DNA from: CAYHGV01 sp964356135
Lineage (GTDB): Bacteria > Hydrothermota > Tepidihabitantia > CAYHGV01
DNA length: 64,000 bases
Direction of reading: 5' to 3'
Assembly (NCBI GenBank): GCA_964356135.1
Contig: CAYHGV010000001.1
Location: 1 to 64,000 of the forward strand
Shown: piece by piece, positions 49,240 through 57,580 of the stretch
Layout of the letters: every line of letters starts with the position of its first letter
Numbering within the stretch: the stretch's first letter is position 1
Notes under the pieces: model-generated
The model's database searches: none
What the model was told of the DNA's origin: nothing
Seen by the model: only the letters and a program-made list of their open reading frames with translations
Made by a program: the position numbers and the translations under genes

Positions 49240-50016
49240 TTAACTGATGCTGAAGCACCGTTTGCCATTTTCACAGGTAACCTGCGCAAGTTCGCCGCTC
49301 GCGATCCCACGTGCCTGCGCCATCGCCTCCACGACAAAGCTGACAAACCGGGGTTCATTCCGTTTGCCGCGCTCGGGTTGGGGTACGAGATAGGGGCAGT
49401 CGGTCTCGGCAAGAAGCCGGTCGATGGGCGCAGTTTTAATAATTGATTTGAGTTCCAGACCGTTGAATGTTATCGAACCGGAAAAGGAAAGGAAGAAGCC
49501 GAGGTTGAGAGCTTCCCGGGCAAACGGCTGGTCGCCGGAGAAGCAGTGCATTACGCCGCTACAATAGTTTTCCGCTTTCAAGATCTTGAGCGCTTCACTG
49601 TGGCCGTTGCGGATGTGGATAATGAGCGGCAGGTTCAATTCTTGGGCTAACCGAATCTGGTGTGTGAATGCCCGGTGCTGGTTTTCCGGTTTTGAATAGT
49701 TGCGATAGAAGTCAAGGCCGGTCTCGCCAATCGCTTTGACCTTCGGATGGCGGGCAAGCTTTTTCAGGTCTTCGATAGTTTCTTCGGTCCAGGAATCGGC
49801 GTCATGGGGGTGAACCCCGACTGCGCCGTAGATCTGAGGATACCGGCTGGCGAGTTCAATCGCGCTCCGGCTCGTTGGCAGGTCATAGCCGACACAGAGG
49901 ATATAGGCGATTCCTTGTTCAAGGGCTCGATTGATGACCGCATCCCGGTCATGGTCGAATGCTCGGTCGGTTAGATGGGCGTGAGTGTCGAAAAGGCAGG
50001 GATCAGGGGTGAGCAT
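49240..50016 (-). CDS. tatD: TatD-family metal-dependent deoxyribonuclease
   Basis: A 258-residue TIM-barrel hydrolase. Metal ligands are visible: FDTHAHL at the N-terminus, AIGETGLDFYRN (Glu), NLPLIIHIRN (His), MHCFSG (His) and LLAETDCPYL (Asp). TatD proteins are 3'-5' exonucleases linked to DNA repair. No Shine-Dalgarno sequence is visible before the ATG. It is first in the block tatD-rsmA-barrel-lipoprotein. Confidence 0.92.
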   Translation of the reverse strand: MLTPDPCLFDTHAHLTDRAFDHDRDAVINRALEQGIAYILCVGYDLPTSRSAIELASRYPQIYGAVGVHPHDADSWTEETIEDLKKLARHPKVKAIGETGLDFYRNYSKPENQHRAFTHQIRLAQELNLPLIIHIRNGHSEALKILKAENYCSGVMHCFSGDQPFAREALNLGFFLSFSGSITFNGLELKSIIKTAPIDRLLAETDCPYLVPQPERGKRNEPRFVSFVVEAMAQARGIASGELAQVTCENGKRCFSIS

Positions 50017-50170
50017 TTAGGAGTTAGGAGACATCAGTAAGATGCAGTGTATCCGCGTTATTCAGTGTCAAACTCCGTGGTTATCTGCGTTTTCGATAAA
50101 GTTGTGGGATTTTCTACTTCGTGAGACATAGATGTCGAAGAAACAGGAAGTTGAGTTTCAACATTGAGGG
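50017..50170. other. gap with a degraded repeat arm
   Basis: This holds GTGTATCCGCGTTATTCAGT and ACTCCGTGGTTATCTGCG, a partial arm of the CCACGGA-type family. No gene is seen. Confidence 0.4.
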
Positions 50171-52156
50171 TCAGGAGACCGGGGTGCCGGGTGGTGCCTC
50201 TCGATCCAGTGTCACCAGGGAGATATCTTTGCCATCGGTTGCAGCCAAGAGCATGCCGTGCGAAACCAGGCCGCGGATCTTTGCCGGTGCGAGATTGGCA
50301 ACGAGGACAATGCTTCTGCCGACCAGACTTTCCGGGCTGTAAGCCTGTGCGATACCCGCGACGATCTCGCGCGTTTCCGTGCCCAGGTCGACCTCGAGGT
50401 GCAGCAGCTTGTCCGCGCCTTCGACCTTTACCGCCGAGATGATTTTGGCGACCTTGAGTTCTAACTTTTTGAATTCGTCAAACGATAGTTCCACCGTTAC
50501 CTCCTGCGGTTTAGTTAATTTGGCGATCTGGACGTCGATTTTTTCGTCGTCAATTTTATTAAAAAGAATTTTTATCGGACCGACCTCGGTGGGCAGAGCC
50601 GGGTCTTCGGACTGGTCCCAGTTCCGCTTGCCGAAACAGAGCATCTCGTTGATTGTCCCGGCGGTAAAAGGGAGATAGGGTTGGGCAAGAATGCCGAGCG
50701 CAGAGATTAATTTGAAACAGCAGCTGATCGTCCGCTCACAGGCTTCGGGGTCGGTCTTGATCGTCGACCAGGGCGCCTGGTAATCGAAGTAGCGGTTGCC
50801 CTCCGCCGCAAGCTTCATAATTTCTTTCAAGCCGTTTTTCAATTCGAAGCGCTCAATCAGGGTAGTGAGATTTTTTGACGTCTCTCGAATCATGCCCGTA
50901 ATCCGCTGGTCGACCTCACGGTCGGGATGATGCTTTGGTACTCTGCCGCCGTAGTATTTCTTGGTAAAAAGCACTACCCGGTTGATAAAATTGCCCAGGA
51001 TATCGGCAAGCTCATTATTGTTGCGGGCTTGAAAATCCTTCCAGGTGAAATCGACATCCCGGTTTTCGGGGAGGTTTGCCGCCAGGGTGTAGCGCAGCGG
51101 GTCGGGTTCAAATTCGGTTAAATACTCCGGCAGCCAGACCGCCCAGTTACGGGAGGTGGAAAGCGGTCGGCCCTCAAGGTTCAAAAACTCGTTAGCGGGG
51201 ATCTCGGCGGGCAATATATAGTCGCCATACGCCATCAGCATTGCCGGCCAGACCATGGCATGAAAGACGATATTGTCCTTACCGATAAAATGGACGAGCT
51301 TTGTGTCCGGGCTCTGCCAGTATTCCTTCCATGCATCCGGTGTGCCCCTTTTTTCCGCCCACTCGATGGTCGACGAGATATAACCGATGGGTGCGTCAAA
51401 CCAGACATACAAAACTTTACCCCGGGCTTCGGCTAACGGCACCGGTACGCCCCAGTTCAGGTCCCGGGTTATCGCTCGCGGCTCTAATCCTTCTTTGAAC
51501 CATCCGGCACAGAATTTTAAGACATTATCTTTCCAATCGGTTTTGGTCTGTAGCCAGTCGGCTAACGGTTTCTGGAATCGGTCTAAGAGGAAAAACCAGT
51601 GGGTGGTCTCGCGTTTTTCCGGGGTGGTCGAGCAGATTTTGCAGCGGGGGTCTTTCAGCTCGAAAGGCTCGAGCCACCTTCCGCAGGTTTCGCACTGGTC
51701 GCCCCGGGCACCGGCTGTTTCACAATGGGGACAGGTCCCTTCGACGTAGCGGTCGGGCAGGAATCGGGAACATTTCGGGCAGTAGAACTGGGTGAGGGTT
51801 TTCGGTTGAATGTAACCTTTCCCGTAGATTTTAAGAAAGAAATCTTGGGCGAGTTTATAGTGGAGGGCGAGGGTGGTGCGGGAGAAATTGTCGAAGCTGA
51901 TGCCGAACCGCTCAAAGCTTTCTTTGATGCTCTTATGATAGCGGTCGACGACTGCGCGCGGGGTTGTCTTTTCGGCTTCGGCTTTTAAGGTTGCGGGTAC
52001 GCCGTGTTCGTCGGTGCCGCCGATATGAATTACCTCCCGTCCTTTCAGTCGTTGATAGCGGGTATAGATGTCGGCGGGTAGGTAGCAGCCGGCAAGGTGT
52101 CCTAAGTGGATTTCGCCATTGGCATAGGGTAAGGCGCTCGTAACGAGAATTTTCAT
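50171..52156 (-). CDS. metG: methionyl-tRNA synthetase
   Basis: A 661-residue class I synthetase charging tRNA-Met. The HIGH motif is HLGH (ANGEIHLGHLAG). Two zinc knuckles are present (CPKCSRFL...CPHC and CETCGRW...CKIC). The KMSKS loop reads PLSTSRNWAVW, the STSRN variant. A C-terminal EMAP/Trbp111-type tRNA-binding domain covers about 560-661 (VAKIISAVKVEGADKLLHLE, IVLVANLAPAKIRGLVSHGM). A consensus promoter lies directly upstream. Confidence 0.96.
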   Translation of the reverse strand: MKILVTSALPYANGEIHLGHLAGCYLPADIYTRYQRLKGREVIHIGGTDEHGVPATLKAEAEKTTPRAVVDRYHKSIKESFERFGISFDNFSRTTLALHYKLAQDFFLKIYGKGYIQPKTLTQFYCPKCSRFLPDRYVEGTCPHCETAGARGDQCETCGRWLEPFELKDPRCKICSTTPEKRETTHWFFLLDRFQKPLADWLQTKTDWKDNVLKFCAGWFKEGLEPRAITRDLNWGVPVPLAEARGKVLYVWFDAPIGYISSTIEWAEKRGTPDAWKEYWQSPDTKLVHFIGKDNIVFHAMVWPAMLMAYGDYILPAEIPANEFLNLEGRPLSTSRNWAVWLPEYLTEFEPDPLRYTLAANLPENRDVDFTWKDFQARNNNELADILGNFINRVVLFTKKYYGGRVPKHHPDREVDQRITGMIRETSKNLTTLIERFELKNGLKEIMKLAAEGNRYFDYQAPWSTIKTDPEACERTISCCFKLISALGILAQPYLPFTAGTINEMLCFGKRNWDQSEDPALPTEVGPIKILFNKIDDEKIDVQIAKLTKPQEVTVELSFDEFKKLELKVAKIISAVKVEGADKLLHLEVDLGTETREIVAGIAQAYSPESLVGRSIVLVANLAPAKIRGLVSHGMLLAATDGKDISLVTLDREAPPGTPVS

Positions 52157-52161
52157 AGATG

Positions 52162-52190
52162 AGAGTAACGGTTTTTATCACAACTGTCAA
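52162..52190 (-). promoter_or_regulatory. promoter of metG
   Basis: TTGACA (52190-52185), 17-base spacer, TACTCT (52167-52162), five bases before the metG ATG: another leaderless-type arrangement. Confidence 0.55.
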
Positions 52191-52215
52191 GTTAAGCCAT
52201 TGAGAGCTCTGCGAA

Positions 52216-52363
52216 ACTACAAAAATTATCACGAAAGCACGAAAGGACGAAATTCGAAGAATAGAGTGATTGCAAGGAACTCAAAGCCACGAAAAAATAA
52301 GCGTAGTATTTTCAAAAAGTTAGAACCTTTCGTGTTTTCCGGATTTCGTGGTTCACGTGATAA
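52216..52363. repeat. CACGAA-family element, core-containing copy 2
   Basis: ATCACGAAAGCACGAAAGG at the left and TTTCGTGGTTCACGTGAT at the right bracket a core (GAAGAATAGAGTGATTGCAA then GGAACTCAAA) shared with the copy at 31977-32075. Confidence 0.6.
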
Positions 52364-52402
52364 AAAGGACTTTTTCAGGGGTCTCCCATTAGAACTATGA
52401 TT

Positions 52403-52523
52403 AACCACAGAAGACACTGAATCCGCCATAGTGCGTGGCGGAACGGAAGGGTAATTGTTTGTATTTCATTATAATTATTCGGTGAGTTCCGTGTCCGCCA
52501 TGTTGCGTGGCGGATCAGTGGTT
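52403..52523. repeat. AACCACAG...CAGTGGTT element with two nested 21-nt hairpins
   Basis: Arms AACCACAGAAGACACTGAA and CCGTGTCC...ATCAGTGGTT each carry one TCCGCCA-N7-TGGCGGA hairpin (52422-52442 and 52494-52514). The remainder of the 52157-52648 gap has no gene. Confidence 0.65.
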
Positions 52524-52584
52524 AAAAATGATTTTTCCAGGGTGGCCATTTGTTTCGCAGCGTGTAGCAGAAGCAAGAATCTAC

Positions 52585-52621
52585 GAGTTCGTATAATCAG
52601 TCTTATCAGGACTGGATAAAA
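52585..52621 (+). repeat. 37-bp direct repeat, left copy
   Basis: GAGTTCGTATAATC, two differing bases, then TCTTATCAGGACTGGATAAA and A; 35 of 37 positions match the copy at 58817-58853 in the same orientation. The two flank the block of three exported-protein genes. Confidence 0.65.
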
Positions 52622-52648
52622 ATCAGGTCTGTCCCGTGCAACGAGGGA

Positions 52649-53329
52649 TTACTTAAAAACTATAACCTTCTTCACGCTCCTTAACTTTCCGGCAGTAAGG
52701 TTGATAAAATAGACCCCCTGCGCATTACCGGTCATATCCAGTTGGAGATGATAATTTCCGCGTTCCTGCACGCCATCCGCCAGCCTCTTGATTTCTCGTC
52801 CGGCTATATCGTAGACGCTTAATGCAACCTCACCTCTTGCAGGTATTTGATAGCTGATTGTCGTTGTCGTGGAGGTTGGATTTTGACCAAGACGCAGATT
52901 TGGACTCTCTACTGTGAGATTTGAATTTTCCTCCACACCTCCTTCCGGACCTAATCTGATGAGATAAACATCAGCCCCACCTGCCCCGTAAGAAGTAGTC
53001 ATGCCTGCGATGATATAACCGCCATCATCGGTCTGCACCACTGAATTGCCCCTATCTCCACCACTGCCGCCACAGGCTTTTGTCCAGAGTGTATCGCCAT
53101 TGGCATCAGTCCTGATGAGATAAACATCACCACTACCTTTGGTGTAATACCCGATCATACCCGCTATAATATATCCACCATCACCCGTCTGCGCCACTGA
53201 ATGGCCTGCATCCCAATCACCGCCGCCATATGTTTTTGTCCAGAGCGTATCTGGTGGTTGGGCAGGTACCGTGTTCGGAAATAGCACTGCTACCATTACC
53301 ACTAAACCTAATATTTTTATTCTCTTCAT
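52649..53329 (-). CDS. exported two-repeat protein with T9SS/FlgD-like sorting domain
   Basis: A 226-residue protein: signal peptide (IKILGLVVMVAVLFPNTVPA), two copies of a repeat of about 52 residues (LWTKTYGGGDWDAGHSVAQT, GDGGYIIAG, DVYLIRTDANGD), then a C-terminal domain (LRLGQNP, LSVYDIAGREIKRLADGVQE, GVYFINLTAGK) of the kind that targets proteins to the surface in T9SS-type or related systems. It is a close paralogue of the four-repeat protein at 57581-58570. GGAGG precedes the chosen start; an in-frame 41-codon leader begins at 53452. Confidence 0.8.
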   Translation of the reverse strand: MKRIKILGLVVMVAVLFPNTVPAQPPDTLWTKTYGGGDWDAGHSVAQTGDGGYIIAGMIGYYTKGSGDVYLIRTDANGDTLWTKACGGSGGDRGNSVVQTDDGGYIIAGMTTSYGAGGADVYLIRLGPEGGVEENSNLTVESPNLRLGQNPTSTTTTISYQIPARGEVALSVYDIAGREIKRLADGVQERGNYHLQLDMTGNAQGVYFINLTAGKLRSVKKVIVFK

Positions 53330-53452
53330 TTTTCCTCCATGTTTTTGCTCATTTTGGTTATTGCCCATTAAGTGCGGTGTTCCCCTGAGACCTTCCTTTG
53401 AATCCTCTGTTTGGGACAAACCATCATCACCGATACTTGTTCTGTAACCCAT
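53330..53452 (-). other. conserved in-frame 41-codon leader before the signal peptide
   Basis: From an ATG at 53452 with AAGGA upstream, the frame is open into the signal peptide. The 41-residue leader begins MGYR and shares 16 positions, including GLS, TP and QN, with an equally long leader before the paralogue. It is either an N-terminal extension or a conserved translated leader. Confidence 0.45.
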
Positions 53453-53472
53453 ATAATTCCTTGCCTTACGAC

Positions 53473-53500
53473 AAATTAAGCCGTAAAGCGGTTTTGCCAA
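53473..53500 (-). promoter_or_regulatory. promoter of the two-repeat exported protein
   Basis: TTGGCA (53500-53495), 16-base spacer, TAATTT (53478-53473), about 20 bases before the leader ATG at 53452. The sequence around it is similar to that upstream of the paralogue at 58709-58736. Confidence 0.5.
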
Positions 53501-53730
53501 GCACAATATTTGGTAGGTTTTTCAATGGCTTTTTTATAACTTCCTGGTTATAGACGGCTACCTCAACCTCAACCGGTAAGTCTTTTTACGGAATATTTGA
53601 CATAGTGCGAATCGAGCCCTAGATTAGAGCGCAGGACGTCAAATAGATTACCTACAATTTAATGAGAAAATTCTCAGGAACTTTTTCCGAGTTGTGGCTT
53701 CAGCGCAATCTTAAATCTGTCAATTAAATT

Positions 53731-53937
53731 TTAAGCAATCTGTACTACTGATGCTGAAACAAGACAATTGCCGGAAATATCGTAGGTCTTCAAGGAAACC
53801 GTCGTCGCAGTCGGAGGCTGATACTCGAGGGTGGTCGTCGTGAAGAACGGATTGGGCGCGATTCCGTTAATGCCAAAGGTAAAAAAGGGGACCGCCTGGA
53901 TAAACTCCACGCGGCCCCCGGAATTTAAAAATTCGTC
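53731..53937 (-). pseudogene. remnant of a C-terminal sorting domain
   Basis: Just after the stop of the 1066-residue protein, one minus-strand frame reads EFIQAVPFFTFGINGIAPNP, then a strand TTTTLEYQPPTATTVSLKTY and DISGNCLVSA before stopping. This matches the first half of a FlgD/T9SS-like sorting domain (xxPNPF...VSLKIYDxxG). No start or upstream part remains. The 53507-53730 stretch beyond it holds no gene. Confidence 0.6.
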
Positions 53938-56900
53938 AGCGAATAAGAGTGAACTTTCTTGTGGCAGTATAGTGCGACGTCTCCATCCGAACGAAGTAAA
54001 TGCCCATTGCCACCGCTTGCCCCTTGTCATCAATACCACTCCAGGTGATGGTTCTATAACCCGGGTCGTGATTGATTCCCTCCTCCAAAGTTCGAACCTG
54101 TTTACCGGTGATGTCATAAATCCCGAGCCGCACCACGGTTCGATGAGGCAACCCATAGCGAATCTCAACCGTGCCCGGGCTTGGGTTAGACTGAAGCAAA
54201 GTCATAGAGAAACTTTTCGGGACCTCGTCGCTCTGCTCCTCTACGCCCACAGCAGTCAACCAGACCGACTTCGAATCGTTCGCCGAAGCTGTATCGCCAC
54301 TCCACTGAGTTGTGACGGTCATCTGGAATAACCCCCGACCGGATACAGTCCAATTTGGAAAAGAAATCTTCTGAGTTGTATCAGCACCGAGTGTAGCTAC
54401 TGAAACAGTGTCGTCATAAACCGATGTTACGCCTTTGACAATTTTACACGTAACATCGAAACTGACTGGGGAGGTACCGTAGTTTTTAACCGTTGCTTGT
54501 GGAATATAACTACGGTTAACCTGGACTGGTGAAGTGGGGACGTCAATCGAAACAACCCCCACATCGCCTTTATTGTCTACCGCAACGACATCCCATGATA
54601 GTTGGTCATCACTCGCGTCCTGGTCATTGGGCAGTGAAGTCCAGGCGGTGATGATATAGGTCGTGCCTGCCGGCGGCTCGACCGTCCACGTTTCGAAGCT
54701 CTGGCTTTTCACTTCGCTTCCGTTCAATCCAGCACAGTCCTCGCTCACGAGGTAGATGACCGTGCTGCCGTCTTCTATCTTCAACGAACACGGAAAACTT
54801 TCGGTCGCACCCGGTGTCATATTAGTCAATTCGACTGTCGGCGTATAGTCATTGCCGACAACGACTGTGTCCAGGGGCTCAAGCGGATTTGTAACCGCAA
54901 CCCCGCCCGTCGTATAGTAAGTTTTCGCCTGCCAATTATTACTCGGGTCGACATCGTTGGTGATGGTCGTGTAGACCGAATCACGATAGATGACACCGAT
55001 GCGCTTAAATGTTGTCCACGGAGAAAAAGTAACTTCCCGGCTTTCGCCTGGAGCGAGGTTTTTGACGAGAGTTGGAAACCTATGCACGGACACGCTGTTA
55101 GTATCGACCTGCCAAATTAGAGTAAAACTCTGGGGAGTCGTGCCGAGATTCACAACAGTCGCCTTCGGGTCATACTTATAACCGGTCCAGAGGGTATCCT
55201 TGGTGGGATTAGTGATAGCGGTCACGGCGATATCGATCGGTGGAGCCGCCCCAGTAAAGCGCAGTACCCAGAGTCCAGCATGCCCGGCCGCGAGGTAGAT
55301 TAAGGTATCCTGCACCACATCAATCCCCCAAGCATGATCGGTTGTTATATAAAAACCGGCGCCGAGAAACGAACCCGGTGTCGTGACATCAAAAACAAAC
55401 AATCCATTGTATGCTGCCAGGTAAGCATAATCTCCCGCGACAATAACATCATGAGCAGGGCCGGTGCCTTCACTCCCGACATCCGAAGGGCTCGCTGGAT
55501 TAGAGACATCGAAGCAATGGATGCCGGTCGCTCCTCCATAGTCCGCGATATACGCGTAGTTGCCACTAACCCAGACCCCTTGCGCATCATCTAATCCGCT
55601 GCCTGAGCCCACCAGCGTCGGACTCGCCGGGTTAGCCATATTTAGAATCTCGAGTCCGCCGGTGCCGTCCGCGACATAGAGCAGCGTATCCCGGCAAAAC
55701 AGCCCGGATGCCTGACCGGGCGTGTCATAAAAACCAATTTCGGTGAATGGCGCCCGGTAATCAATCACCCGTACGCCGTTATCGCCTGCCGCCACAATCA
55801 TGAGCGAGTCATTGTAGTGAATTACATCGTTTGCCCGACCCGCCGTTACCAGACGACCCAATTCCAGTGGCACCCCTGGGATGGTAATATTGTAAGTCGC
55901 AACCCCGGAATCTCCATCCGCGGCAAAGAGCGTATCTAAGTAGGTATTGACACCAGTGAGGTCACCCGGGGTATTCGAATAACTATAGATAGGCAGGTTT
56001 ACCGGGTCCGAGCCATCAAATATAACCAAACCGTAAACCCCGTCCGCCAAGCACGCCAAGGGTGGCGAAAAAGCGGTTTCGACTGTAACATCCCTGGCAA
56101 TATCCGGTGTTACATGGACTCCTACTTGAACAGGATAACCAGGGTTCGACATGACATCGAAAATTCGCAGCCCCCCTTCTTCGGCTGCGACATAACCATA
56201 ATTGGCATCAGCCCACACCCGGTCTGCACTCCCGACCGTCGCAACGGTAGAAACCACCGAAGGATTGGAGGGATTCGATACATTGACCGTAACCAGCCCG
56301 GCCGTTCCATCGGCGACATAGGCAAGTGAGCCGACTACATAGATATCGTTCACCCCTGCGGTCAGGGTAGTACGCCCTACCCGAGTGGGTGCGGTCGGGT
56401 CGGAAATATTGATAACATCGAAAGTCTGGGAACCAAATGGCACATACCCACCAGTGTAAGCATAATTACCCGAAACAAAAATACAAGAGCTGTTATCACT
56501 ATAAGTCCCGACTTTAGTGGGAGCTGCTGGGTTTGAGATGTCAAAAATAACGAGACTGGTGGGACCTGCCACATAGACATAATTACTCTGGACAGCAACC
56601 CCGATTGCTTCGACGGGCTCGGTTGTCGAAGCGACCTCGGTCGGGTTCGTAGGGTCCGAAATATCGACGACCCGGAGATGGCCAGACTTATCGGCAATAT
56701 ACGCGTAGTTGCCGGCGATATCAATTCCTACTGCTTCCCCCGGTGTATCGAGTCCCCCAAGCACCACCGGATTCGACGGCGTTGAGATATCGTAAATAAC
56801 AATCCCATTCAATCCGTCAGCCAAAAAGGCAGTATTGCCAACGACCTTGAGGTCATATATCACACCCGATGTTGGCGATTGCCCGGTTAGCGTCGGGCTC

Positions 56901-57136
56901 GCTGGATTGGATACATTGACCGCCTGAAATCCACCCCAGGCTCCAGTATAGGCATAACCGTTGGCTGCCCAGACTGAACGACAAGGGCCGTAAGACCATC
57001 GACCAATCGAATAGACATTCAAGGAATCCGCGCCGACGGTCCAGAAGAGCGCCGAGGAGAAAACCATACCCACCATTAACGCCATCTCTCCCCAACTCTT
57101 TTTTATAATATTATTTTTCTTCATTCGATCGATCAT
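53936..57136 (-). CDS. large exported LVIVD-propeller protein with CARDB-type domains and sorting domain
   Basis: A 1066-residue surface protein. The signal peptide (LMVGMVFSSALFWTVGA) is followed by many LVIVD repeats (about 45-640: NYAYIADKSGHLRVVDISDP, TNPTEVAS and similar), predicted to fold as one or two beta-propellers. About residues 645-960 hold three CARDB/Ig-like domains (DPKATVVNLGTTPQSFTLIW; IPQATVKNYGTSPVSFDVTC). The C-terminal FlgD-like/T9SS type A domain (about 985-1066) has LLQSNPSPG, LGIYDITGKQVRTLEEG and AMGIYFVRMETS. Starts at 57136 and 57124 are both possible and neither has a Shine-Dalgarno sequence. A promoter TTGACA-N16-TAATTT lies about 50 bases upstream. Confidence 0.85.
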   Translation of the reverse strand: MIDRMKKNNIIKKSWGEMALMVGMVFSSALFWTVGADSLNVYSIGRWSYGPCRSVWAANGYAYTGAWGGFQAVNVSNPASPTLTGQSPTSGVIYDLKVVGNTAFLADGLNGIVIYDISTPSNPVVLGGLDTPGEAVGIDIAGNYAYIADKSGHLRVVDISDPTNPTEVASTTEPVEAIGVAVQSNYVYVAGPTSLVIFDISNPAAPTKVGTYSDNSSCIFVSGNYAYTGGYVPFGSQTFDVINISDPTAPTRVGRTTLTAGVNDIYVVGSLAYVADGTAGLVTVNVSNPSNPSVVSTVATVGSADRVWADANYGYVAAEEGGLRIFDVMSNPGYPVQVGVHVTPDIARDVTVETAFSPPLACLADGVYGLVIFDGSDPVNLPIYSYSNTPGDLTGVNTYLDTLFAADGDSGVATYNITIPGVPLELGRLVTAGRANDVIHYNDSLMIVAAGDNGVRVIDYRAPFTEIGFYDTPGQASGLFCRDTLLYVADGTGGLEILNMANPASPTLVGSGSGLDDAQGVWVSGNYAYIADYGGATGIHCFDVSNPASPSDVGSEGTGPAHDVIVAGDYAYLAAYNGLFVFDVTTPGSFLGAGFYITTDHAWGIDVVQDTLIYLAAGHAGLWVLRFTGAAPPIDIAVTAITNPTKDTLWTGYKYDPKATVVNLGTTPQSFTLIWQVDTNSVSVHRFPTLVKNLAPGESREVTFSPWTTFKRIGVIYRDSVYTTITNDVDPSNNWQAKTYYTTGGVAVTNPLEPLDTVVVGNDYTPTVELTNMTPGATESFPCSLKIEDGSTVIYLVSEDCAGLNGSEVKSQSFETWTVEPPAGTTYIITAWTSLPNDQDASDDQLSWDVVAVDNKGDVGVVSIDVPTSPVQVNRSYIPQATVKNYGTSPVSFDVTCKIVKGVTSVYDDTVSVATLGADTTQKISFPNWTVSGRGLFQMTVTTQWSGDTASANDSKSVWLTAVGVEEQSDEVPKSFSMTLLQSNPSPGTVEIRYGLPHRTVVRLGIYDITGKQVRTLEEGINHDPGYRTITWSGIDDKGQAVAMGIYFVRMETSHYTATRKFTLIR

Positions 57137-57319
57137 TTAATTCAACTCGGCTTGCCATAAAACCATTATTGTCAAATTAAACAAAGTTAACTTTTTGTCA
57201 AGGTGCAAAATGTGCGGTGTCCAAGACATACTATACACTTTATGAGATTTGGGTATTCATAATATGTCAGAAAAGCCTTACAATTGGCACGGGTTGGCTA
57301 ATCCAGGAGGTGAAACACC

Positions 57320-57578
57320 GTGCAGTGTGGAACCCGTATCAGTTATAAGCAGCTCCGAAAGATCAATCCCGAGGCGGCCCGGCTGGCAGTCAGGGAGTAC
57401 CTCAGGACCAATGGTCATAACATCGCACACACGGCTCGGGCCTTCGGCATTACCCGGCCGGTCATCTATGATATCATCAGGAAAGAGCACGAAGGCAATT
57501 ACGAGATCGCTCCAGCGTTCCCCATCACCAACCCCGCAAGACATACAACCTTTCAAGCAAATTAGCAATCAGAAATTC
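57320..57578 (+). pseudogene. frameshifted N-terminal fragment of an IS481-type transposase
   Basis: A GTG start with AGGAGG upstream opens RISYKQLRKINPEAARLAVR, EYLRTNGHNIAHTARAFGIT and RPVIYDIIRKE, the N-terminal helix-turn-helix of IS481-family transposases. At about 57505 the family sequence continues in another frame (LRDRSSVPHHQPRKT), showing a one-base change. The DDE catalytic domain is absent; the fragment ends beside the exported-protein gene at 57581. Confidence 0.75.
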
Positions 57579-57580
57579 AA

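Noticed and set aside
49108..49446. Plus-strand open frame opposite tatD
   Set aside because: Shadow of the tatD and rsmA coding sequences, with no independent support.
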